This document shows positions 1 through 5,406 of a stretch of 8,838 nucleotides of DNA, piece by piece. The notes below the pieces were generated by a model. That model had not been told where the DNA came from, searched no databases, and worked only from the letters and a program-made list of their open reading frames with translations. The stretch is from Clostridiales bacterium (lineage in GTDB: Bacteria; Bacillota; Clostridia; Lachnospirales; Anaerotignaceae). A program made the position numbers and the translations under genes. Position 1 is the stretch's first letter, and the number at the start of each line of letters is the position of its first letter. The stretch spans positions 1 through 8,838 of the forward strand of contig JAGZLR010000068.1 in NCBI GenBank assembly GCA_018364635.1, in the 5' to 3' direction.

Positions 1-328
1 TTTCCAGCTCTTTGAGTGCAGAGCCAATGGCGTCCACACCCTCCTTACAGATGGAAGCCAGACCTCTTGTAGTGTAATTCCACTCCTCTGGGAGCGACAT
101 GGTAATTGGTGGGCAGGCGGTAATGAAATTTGTTGCAGTTTCATAGACAATATAGGTACCAGGGGCTGTAATCGTAAAATTGTAGTTCCCGCTAGCATCT
201 GTTAAAAATGAGGTACAGCTGTTTGGCGTATAGAGCATGATAGGTATATGAGGGATACCAGGTTCATCGGCAGTATATTGGCCATCATGATTCACATCAT
301 GAAACACTTTGCCTGTAATGGTCGCCAT
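1..328 (-). CDS. SdrD B-like / prealbumin-fold domain protein, partial (3' end outside window)
   Basis: Reading the minus strand from the ATG at 328-326 gives 109 codons open to the window edge, so only the N-terminal part is seen. A GGAGG-type ribosome binding site (plus-strand 337-343, CCTCCTT) sits 8 nt upstream of the ATG and fixes the start. The protein begins at once with a domain of the SdrD B / CnaB-like type: TGKVFHDVNHDGQYTADEPG at residues 5-24 matches the family pattern G-x-V-F-x-D-x-N-x-x-G-x-x-x-x-x-E-x-G, and GNY...PGTYIVYE at about residues 47-63 matches the strand that normally closes the fold. The DVNHDG segment could bind calcium, by analogy with the family. No signal peptide or membrane segment precedes the domain, which is odd for a family usually found on cell surfaces. 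It may act inside the mother cell or on the spore surface, but that is inference. Function is unknown; the domain call is fairly secure. Confidence 0.75.
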   Translation of the reverse strand, partial: MATITGKVFHDVNHDGQYTADEPGIPHIPIMLYTPNSCTSFLTDASGNYNFTITAPGTYIVYETATNFITACPPITMSLPEEWNYTTRGLASICKEGVDAIGSALKELE

Positions 329-390
329 AAAAAAAGCCTCCTTTTTATTTCCTCTCCAAAAGAAAGGAAGAAATATTCGTTCTATTTTAT

Positions 391-471
391 TCCTAAGCTT
401 TCCTAAGGGTGACGGTCAGAAGGAGAAAGATGAAAAATGTGTTGTTAAGATACCTAATTTTTGTACTTAGG
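391..471. repeat. CCTAAG motif cluster in divergent intergenic region
   Basis: TCCTAAG occurs at 391-397 and again at 401-407, exactly 10 bp apart, which is one helical turn. A further CCTAA at 453-457 faces an inverted TTAGG at 467-471 (CTTAGG at 466-471). The copies lie between the divergent SdrD-like and TerC-like genes and could be operator half-sites, but no regulator is visible here. The minus-strand hexamer TAAAAT (plus 384-389) next to the first pair is a possible -10 element for the SdrD-like gene, though no good -35 is found at the right distance. Confidence 0.35.
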
Positions 472-472
472 A

Positions 473-481
473 CATAGATTA
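473..481 (+). promoter_or_regulatory. possible sigma-K-like -10 element upstream of the TerC-like gene
   Basis: CATAGATTA at 473-481 fits the CATAnnnTA form of sigma-K -10 elements. The -35 side is weak: the nearest AC, in tACC at 451-454, is a little too far upstream. No convincing sigma-A promoter is seen between 409 and 518. A late mother-cell promoter would fit the neighbouring spoIVA, but this rests on one short match and is only a suggestion. Confidence 0.2.
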
Positions 482-483
482 AA

Positions 484-490
484 GGGAGGA
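484..490 (+). promoter_or_regulatory. Shine-Dalgarno-like GGGAGGA set far from the TerC-like start
   Basis: GGGAGGA at 484-490 is the only good Shine-Dalgarno match before the TerC-like gene, but it lies 28 nt upstream of that gene's ATG (519). It directly abuts an out-of-frame ATG (491) that opens a 24-codon frame ending at the TAA at 563-565, inside the TerC-like gene. Either the long gene is translated from the weak purine run just before 519, or the short frame acts as a coupled leader. Confidence 0.3.
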
Positions 491-518
491 ATGGTGAAAG
501 GTATAGAAAAAAGAACTT

Positions 519-1883
519 ATGATGTTTCAAATTATGTTTCTCAATTTACTTGTGTCTCTGGATAATGTTGGCATTATTTCCATTGCTGCAAAAGATTATT
601 CAAACCGTCAGGCGGCATTTTTGCGGGCGATAGGAATCGGAAGTTCACCTTTTTTTGTGCTGGCTTTTTTATGGATTTCAAGTTACTTATTTGGTGTAGA
701 GTGGCTGCATATTAGAATTATTGGTGGACTTCTAATGATTTACGTTACCTATCATATGCTGATGCAAAGTGGCACAATGGCAACTAAAAAGACAAGTAAA
801 AGAAGCCTTTTGGCTGCCCTGGTTTCTATTTTGGCCTCGAATCTCACAATGGCAATGGAAAATGCTATGTCCATTCTTTCCGTCTTATCAAAAGAAGGGG
901 GAATACAGCAACGAGGGGACTGGATTTTAGTGATTACTGCTCTGGGGCTTTGTATGCCTATTCTCTTTTGGGGCAGCGGCGCCATTTCCCGATGGATGGA
1001 TAGATTTCCTGTGATTATTTTTTTCTGTGCCGGATATTTGATTTACTCTGCAATGGGTCTTGTGTTTGAGGACTATACGGTAAATCTTTTCTTCCAGGCA
1101 GTGCATTTTACTTTTATCAAAGAAGCTGCGGTGCTGACAGGAATTTGTGTTGCGGCAAGTGGTGTGGTTTTAAGCTGGCGAATAAAAAGACGGCATTTCA
1201 GAAGGAGATTGGTGTTGGCGCTCTCTGCTTTTTTAACTTTAGGATATGCGATTGCCACCATTGGGTTGCTTTCTTTTTTAAATTCTCATCCTGTGATCGA
1301 CGGGTATCTCCTCAGTGTGGAAAAAATTTATGGATTTACACTTTCAGGCGTAGAAACAGTATATGTAATTGGAACGCCGCCTCATTTATTTTCTATTTTG
1401 GTTTTGATGATGGCTATTCATAGTGGTATTTTTGAGGGCGCAAAATTTTTTGACGCGTTTAAAAATACTTTCATCGCCTCAACGGTATTTATGAGTCTGT
1501 ATTTGGTGACTTGTATTTTGGGAATCGGATATGATTTTGGTATGGGGAATTTTACCATCCAACATGTATTTTCTTTTTTGGCCCAAATTGTTTTACATAG
1601 CACCTACGCAGCTGTCTTTTGCCGGATTGCAGAACAGATAAAAAACCCTGGTCTTACTGTTATTTTAAGTCTTTTGTATATTATTATGGAAGATATCGTT
1701 GTAGATATTCTGATTGTCTTGAAGGGTTGGTATTTTTTGGCCGGATTTTTTCCAGAGTATTATATTCATTCAGTGGCTAACCAAAGGATGGATTTGCTGT
1801 TTTTTTACCGTATTTTGTTAGTCTCAGGGGTCTATATTTTGTTCGCGGCAAACATTGGAAGAGAGAAGCATAAAAAAACCTAG
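519..1883 (+). CDS. TerC-family (YjbE-type) integral membrane protein with extra C-terminal membrane module
   Basis: This 454-residue, very hydrophobic protein has two parts. Residues 1-190 follow the TerC/YjbE plan: SLDN at 13-16 in the first helix, RIIGGLLMIYVTYHML at about 66-81, a degenerate second motif MAMEN at 111-115 where the family usually has an MSLDN-like sequence, and ILFWGSGAISRWMDRFP at about 148-164. TerC-family proteins are inner-membrane proteins linked to metal (manganese) export or tellurium resistance. The change from D to E in the second motif and loss of the acidic residue before it (N108) may alter metal binding. Residues 200-445 form further transmembrane segments not found in ordinary proteins of about 220 residues from this family; I do not recognise them, though an ABC-2-like permease is possible. 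An in-frame stop at 504-506 limits the start to ATG 519 or 522. The gene appears to be monocistronic, closed by its own terminator. Confidence 0.7.
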   Translation: MMFQIMFLNLLVSLDNVGIISIAAKDYSNRQAAFLRAIGIGSSPFFVLAFLWISSYLFGVEWLHIRIIGGLLMIYVTYHMLMQSGTMATKKTSKRSLLAALVSILASNLTMAMENAMSILSVLSKEGGIQQRGDWILVITALGLCMPILFWGSGAISRWMDRFPVIIFFCAGYLIYSAMGLVFEDYTVNLFFQAVHFTFIKEAAVLTGICVAASGVVLSWRIKRRHFRRRLVLALSAFLTLGYAIATIGLLSFLNSHPVIDGYLLSVEKIYGFTLSGVETVYVIGTPPHLFSILVLMMAIHSGIFEGAKFFDAFKNTFIASTVFMSLYLVTCILGIGYDFGMGNFTIQHVFSFLAQIVLHSTYAAVFCRIAEQIKNPGLTVILSLLYIIMEDIVVDILIVLKGWYFLAGFFPEYYIHSVANQRMDLLFFYRILLVSGVYILFAANIGREKHKKT

Positions 1884-1907
1884 TGGGGAAAACCTGCTAG
1901 GTTTTTT
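1873..1907 (+). terminator. Rho-independent terminator of the TerC-like gene, overlapping its stop codon
   Basis: The arms 1873-1883 (AAAAAACCTAG) and 1897-1907 (CTAGGTTTTTT) are perfectly complementary over 11 bp around a 13-nt loop, and the right arm ends in six T. The left arm includes the last codons and the TAG stop (1881-1883). The A-run in the left arm means it could also act on the minus strand, although no minus-strand gene approaches it. Confidence 0.85.
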
Positions 1908-1921
1908 AAGTGAATTTTTAT

Positions 1922-1958
1922 TTACGTACCGAAAAGTATTCTTACGTACCGAAAGGTA
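1922..1958 (+). repeat. Two-copy 13-bp direct repeat with 20-bp period upstream of spoIVA
   Basis: TTACGTACCGAAA occurs identically at 1922-1934 and 1942-1954. Each copy contains the palindrome TACGTA. The second copy also forms a small hairpin, TACC-GAAA-GGTA (1947-1958), with a GNRA-type tetraloop; the first copy forms a weaker version. A third ACGTA follows at 1978-1982. The repeats lie between the upstream terminator and the truncated spoIVA frame. They could be operator sites or recombinase-binding sites; nothing visible decides between these. Confidence 0.6.
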
Positions 1959-2015
1959 AAAAATAGAAAAATAGAAAACGTATGTTTTTATTTTGCTTTT
2001 TTTGTCCCTTGTCTT

Positions 2016-3440
2016 TTGCTATCAGGCGTTGTCGGACCTGTGAGAACAGGAAAATCGACTTTTATTAAACGCTTTATGGAATTGATGGTTATGCCGAATA
2101 TTGAAAACACTCATACAAGGGAAAGGGCAAGAGATGAACTGCCACAGTCTGCCAATGGAAAAACTGTCATGACGACAGAGCCTAAATTTGTACCTAACGA
2201 GGCGGTTAAAGTCAATTTAGGAGAGACAGAAGTGAAAGTGCGGTTGATTGACTGTGTTGGTTTTATTATTCCAGGTGCAGAAGGGACGATGGACGGAGAA
2301 GAGCCTAGAATGGTGCATACCCCATGGTCAGAACAGCCGGTGCCTTTTCCAGAGGCAGCTAGAATTGGAACAGAAAAAGTAATCAACGAACACTCAACTA
2401 TAGGCATTGTGGTAACCACCGATGGTACAGTGACTGATCTGCCGCGGGAAAATTATATTGGTGCAGAAGAGCAGACGATTGAAGAATTAAAAGAAATTGA
2501 TAAGCCTTTTGCAGTTATCTTAAACTCTGCGAAGCCATATTCTACAGACACGCAGACGCTGAGAGCAAAAATGGAGGAAGATTATGGTGTGCCAGTTCTT
2601 GCGTTAAACTGTGCACAGCTAAAACAAGAAGATCTGATTAAACTGATGGAGCAGGTACTCTATGAATTTCCAGTACAGGAGATCAGTTTTTATCTGCCGC
2701 AATGGATGGATATCTTAAAAGCGGATCATTGGCTTAAAAAAAGTGTCATTGACACCATGCGTACTTCTATGGAAGGACTGGAAAAATTACATCAACTGCC
2801 CCAATTAATGCAGCAGTTAGAGGAAAATGAATACATCAAAAAAATCTATCCTGAAATCATTGAAATGGGGGCAGGCTCCGCCTCCTATCAGGCGGCTATG
2901 GATGATAAACTGTTTTATCAGGTGCTCAGTGAAAACCTGGGATTAACCATTGAAGATGACTATCAGTTAATCTCTACAATCCGTAAGCTCTCTGAAATCA
3001 AAAAAAGCTATGACAAAGTGGAAAGTGCTCTAAACGACGTTTACCGCAAAGGCTATGGTGTTGTATCGCCGTCTTTTCAGGATATTACTTTGGATCGGCC
3101 GGAGATGTTCCGGCAGGGCAGCCGTTATGGCATTCGGCTGAAAGCCAGAGGAGAGTCCGTACATATGATTCGTGCAGATATTGAGACAGAAGTTTCTCCA
3201 ATTGTTGGAAGTGAGGAACAGAGCAAAGCGTTTATAGATGAAATTTTAGCAGAATATGACAGTCAGCCGGATAAAATTTGGAAATTGAATATTTTTGGCC
3301 GCACAGTGGATCAGCTGATTAACGAGGGAATGACTGGCAAACTTTACCGCATGCCGGAAGACGCCCAAGGGAAGTTACAAGAGACACTACAAAAGATTAT
3401 TAACGAGGGCAGTGGAGGACTGATCTGTATTATCCTTTAA
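2016..3440 (+). CDS. spoIVA: Stage IV sporulation protein A (spore coat morphogenetic ATPase), N-terminus missing
   Basis: SpoIVA is the ATPase that polymerises on the outer forespore membrane as the base layer of the spore coat. The match runs almost end to end: Walker A GPVRTGKST at residues 7-15 (K13 corresponds to B. subtilis K30), MTTEPKFVP at 52-60 with the sensor threonines, Walker B-like RLIDCVG at 76-82 (D79), EHSTIG before the nucleotide-binding core ends, LPQWMDIL in the middle domain, and the highly conserved tail INEGSGGLICIIL. As bounded here from a TTG at 2016-2018 it has 474 residues against 492 in B. subtilis. The shortfall is entirely the usual first 17 residues, the segment ending in ERTGGD. 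The TTG has no Shine-Dalgarno sequence (a T/C-rich tract precedes it), and the upstream codons in this frame, open back to 1914, do not resemble SpoIVA. The start given is therefore a placeholder for the conserved boundary. This may be a pseudogene, an interrupted gene or an assembly artefact. Confidence 0.9.
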   Translation: MLSGVVGPVRTGKSTFIKRFMELMVMPNIENTHTRERARDELPQSANGKTVMTTEPKFVPNEAVKVNLGETEVKVRLIDCVGFIIPGAEGTMDGEEPRMVHTPWSEQPVPFPEAARIGTEKVINEHSTIGIVVTTDGTVTDLPRENYIGAEEQTIEELKEIDKPFAVILNSAKPYSTDTQTLRAKMEEDYGVPVLALNCAQLKQEDLIKLMEQVLYEFPVQEISFYLPQWMDILKADHWLKKSVIDTMRTSMEGLEKLHQLPQLMQQLEENEYIKKIYPEIIEMGAGSASYQAAMDDKLFYQVLSENLGLTIEDDYQLISTIRKLSEIKKSYDKVESALNDVYRKGYGVVSPSFQDITLDRPEMFRQGSRYGIRLKARGESVHMIRADIETEVSPIVGSEEQSKAFIDEILAEYDSQPDKIWKLNIFGRTVDQLINEGMTGKLYRMPEDAQGKLQETLQKIINEGSGGLICIIL

Positions 3441-3447
3441 ATTTATA

Positions 3448-3476
3448 TTGTACAAAAATGTCTTCTGTCGTAAAAT
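3448..3476 (+). promoter_or_regulatory. Candidate sigma-A promoter for the MBL-hem operon, nested in the spoIVA terminator
   Basis: TTGTAC at 3448-3453 and TAAAAT at 3471-3476 are separated by exactly 17 bp. The -10 matches consensus at 5 of 6 positions; the -35 keeps TTG but matches only 3 of 6. The -10 lies in the loop of the spoIVA terminator hairpin, so transcription would begin in its right arm, near 3483, and the new RNA could not form the hairpin. The leader to the MBL gene ATG would be about 30 nt. No other promoter position fits between the hairpin and that gene. Confidence 0.45.
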
Positions 3477-3494
3477 AACACAGAAGACATTTTT
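3454..3494 (+). terminator. Strong Rho-independent terminator after spoIVA
   Basis: The arms 3454-3468 and 3480-3494 are perfectly complementary over 15 bp (core TGTCTTCTGT / ACAGAAGACA) around an 11-nt loop, and the right arm ends in a run of T. It starts 13 nt after the spoIVA stop codon and ends 18 nt before the MBL gene start, so it separates the sporulation gene from the hem cluster. Confidence 0.88.
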
Positions 3495-3512
3495 TCGTTC
3501 GAGGTGAAAGAC

Positions 3513-4205
3513 ATGGAAATTATTTATCTAAATCACAGCGGTTTTTTAGTTGATACAGGAAAAACAGTTTTGATTTTTGACTATTATACAGAAAATGGTG
3601 CTCTTGATTGTTTAGATTTAAAGAAGTTTGAAGGCAAAGATATCTATGTTTTTGCCTCTCATGAGCATGCAGATCATTTTGACAGAAGGATTCTTTCCTG
3701 GAACGGCGTCACATATCTTTTCTCGAAGGAAATTCGATGCCCAAAATCAGACCAGATGTATTTTTTTAAGTCAGGGGAACATAGAAACATAGGCGCTTTA
3801 CAAGTCCATACTTTGCGCTCTACTGACAGCGGTGTGGCCTTTGTTGTAGAAGTCGATGGCAAAAAGATTTACCATGCCGGCGATTTAAACTGGTGGCATT
3901 GGGAGGGAGAGAGCGAGGCCTATAACAAAACTATGGCGAGAGCTTATCAAAAGGAAATCGACAGCCTGAGAGACATTGCCATTGATGTAGCATTTGTCCC
4001 ACTGGACCCAAGGCAGGAAGACCAGTATAGTTTGGGACTGGATTATTTTTGTAAGACAGTATCGGTAAAAACTGTATTTCCAATGCATTTTTGGAAGCAG
4101 TACGATGTGATTGACCGTCTGTTATCAGATCCATGTTCTGTAGAATACCGAGATAAAATTATGAAAATTACTGAGGAAGGACAACGTTTTGTCCTAGAAC
4201 TTTAA
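3513..4205 (+). CDS. MBL-fold metallo-hydrolase (COG2220-like)
   Basis: The 230-residue protein has the zinc-ligand signature SHEHADH at residues 49-55 (H50, H52, D54, H55), followed by IYHAGD at 119-124 (H121, D124) and a final FPMHFW with H192. These are the metal ligands of metallo-beta-lactamase-fold hydrolases. The spacing and the S-T-D-S-G-V-A-F segment before the HAGD motif suit the COG2220 group of Zn-dependent hydrolases of unknown substrate. It is probably cytoplasmic; no signal peptide is seen. The start at ATG 3513 is preferred because GAGGTG at 3501-3506 lies 6 nt upstream as a Shine-Dalgarno sequence; the in-frame GTG at 3504 falls inside that site. The gene heads the hem unit, with only 13 nt to hemA, so co-transcription is likely. 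Its substrate and its link to tetrapyrrole synthesis are unknown. Confidence 0.82.
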   Translation: MEIIYLNHSGFLVDTGKTVLIFDYYTENGALDCLDLKKFEGKDIYVFASHEHADHFDRRILSWNGVTYLFSKEIRCPKSDQMYFFKSGEHRNIGALQVHTLRSTDSGVAFVVEVDGKKIYHAGDLNWWHWEGESEAYNKTMARAYQKEIDSLRDIAIDVAFVPLDPRQEDQYSLGLDYFCKTVSVKTVFPMHFWKQYDVIDRLLSDPCSVEYRDKIMKITEEGQRFVLEL

Positions 4206-4218
4206 AGGAGAGACAAGG

Positions 4219-5397
4219 TTGGAATTTGGCGTTATTTCAGTAGATTATAGACAGTTGAGTTTGTCTGACCGTGAAAAATTTAGCTTTACCAAGCATGGGG
4301 CTAGACAAGCCCTGCAAAAGTGGAAACTTTTGTATCCTAAAGGTGGTGCGGTACTCTTATCCACATGCAATCGCACGGAACTTTATGTTTCTATGGAAGA
4401 ACCGATGCCTTCTTTAAGAGAGATGTTTCAAAACATCAGTGAAAGGGTTATAGAGGACGGCAGATTTCAAATAAAGATAGGAGAGGACGCACTGCGACAT
4501 TTGTTTCGGGTAGCTTGCGGCTTAGAGAGTATGATTCTTTGCGACGACCAGATTGTGTCTCAGACAAGACAGGCGCTGGATTTGGCGCGGGAAGAACAAG
4601 CAGTAAATCCTTATTTAGAGACAGCCTTTCGTCTTGCTGTCACAGCGGCAAAACAGGCAAAAACTGAAGTGTTTGTTAGAGACGTGCCTCCTTCTGCGGC
4701 AGGGCTGTGCGTTCAGTTTTTAAAAAGTGAATTAGGGTCCCTACAGAAGAAAAAAGTATTGGTCATAGGAAATGGTGAGATGGGGCGGCTGTGCGCGCGT
4801 TTTCTGCAAAAGGAAGGCGCTGAGGTTACAGTTACTCTTCGGACGTATCATCATGGCGTTACTATAGTCCCAGACAAATGCAAAACGATTTCTTATGAGG
4901 ATCGCTTTTCAGAGATCGCAGCATCAGATGTCATTGTAAGCGCTACCGTAAGCCCGCATTTTACAGTCAGTAGAGCCCATGTGAAAGAAATGGATCTTCA
5001 ACATAAAATTTTTGTGGATTTAGCAGTACCGCGGGATATTGATCCGACGATTGATGCAAAAGTAATCAATATCGACGATTTAGGCGGACGAAAAGATAGA
5101 CAGGAACTGCGGGAGCTGGAAAAAGTTCATGAGAAAATTGCAGAAGGAATGAAACGGTACCAGCAGTGGAAACACATAAAGGAGATGACGCCTCTTATAG
5201 AAAAAATTGCTGTCTCCTGCGGGAAAAGGGCTAAATTTATCTATGGAGACCAGCAAAATATTCAGTTGGCGGCTGAGAAATCAGCGCAACTAATTTTGAT
5301 GGCGGTGAAAGATTTTTTAACAGCAGACCTGTTGCAGGAAGTAGAGGATAAAATAACGCAGTACCAAAAATATGGCAACCGAAGTTTAAAAAAATAG
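4219..5397 (+). CDS. hemA: Glutamyl-tRNA reductase
   Basis: HemA reduces glutamyl-tRNA(Glu) with NADPH to glutamate-1-semialdehyde, the committed step of C5-pathway tetrapyrrole synthesis. The start is TTG at 4219, with AAAGGAG at 4204-4210 placed 8 nt upstream and overlapping the MBL gene stop. The catalytic block STCNRTE is at residues 48-54 with the nucleophile C50. The region HLFRVACGLESMIL (94-107) is typical, but the next motif reads CDDQIVSQ (108-115) where the family usually has GE-x-QI-x-GQ. The NADPH-binding loop GNGEMG is at 184-189, and VDLAVPRDIDP at 267-277 closes the Rossmann domain. The C-terminal dimerisation region (about 300-392) is divergent and lacks the usual NKLLHxP motif. 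The length of 392 residues is on the short side (E. coli 418). The identity is secure, and the gene abuts hemC with the next Shine-Dalgarno overlapping its stop codon. Confidence 0.93.
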   Translation: MEFGVISVDYRQLSLSDREKFSFTKHGARQALQKWKLLYPKGGAVLLSTCNRTELYVSMEEPMPSLREMFQNISERVIEDGRFQIKIGEDALRHLFRVACGLESMILCDDQIVSQTRQALDLAREEQAVNPYLETAFRLAVTAAKQAKTEVFVRDVPPSAAGLCVQFLKSELGSLQKKKVLVIGNGEMGRLCARFLQKEGAEVTVTLRTYHHGVTIVPDKCKTISYEDRFSEIAASDVIVSATVSPHFTVSRAHVKEMDLQHKIFVDLAVPRDIDPTIDAKVINIDDLGGRKDRQELRELEKVHEKIAEGMKRYQQWKHIKEMTPLIEKIAVSCGKRAKFIYGDQQNIQLAAEKSAQLILMAVKDFLTADLLQEVEDKITQYQKYGNRSLKK

Positions 5398-5406
5398 GAG
5401 GCGCTT

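Noticed and set aside
1963..1986. A possible sigma-E-like promoter (ATA at 1963-1965, then CGTATGTT at 1979-1986) upstream of spoIVA
   Set aside because: The -10 match is poor, and the gene lacks its own 5' end here, so its native promoter is probably not adjacent.
1914..2015. Extending the spoIVA frame upstream, since it is open back to 1914
   Set aside because: The encoded residues show no SpoIVA similarity, there is no ATG/GTG start with a ribosome binding site, and the repeat region would become coding.
1..2015. Evidence of a mobile element (transposase, recombinase, terminal inverted repeats) upstream of spoIVA
   Set aside because: None is visible in the window, so an intervening element is offered only as a hypothesis and not annotated.
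1982..2068. A frame from ATG 1982 running into spoIVA, as a possible frameshifted N-terminus
   Set aside because: It gives a Cys/Phe-rich sequence unlike SpoIVA and has no ribosome binding site, so a simple frameshift does not explain the missing N-terminus.
3504..3512. GTG at 3504 as the start of the MBL-fold gene
   Set aside because: It falls within GAGGTG, which is better read as the Shine-Dalgarno sequence for ATG 3513. The family normally begins close to that residue.
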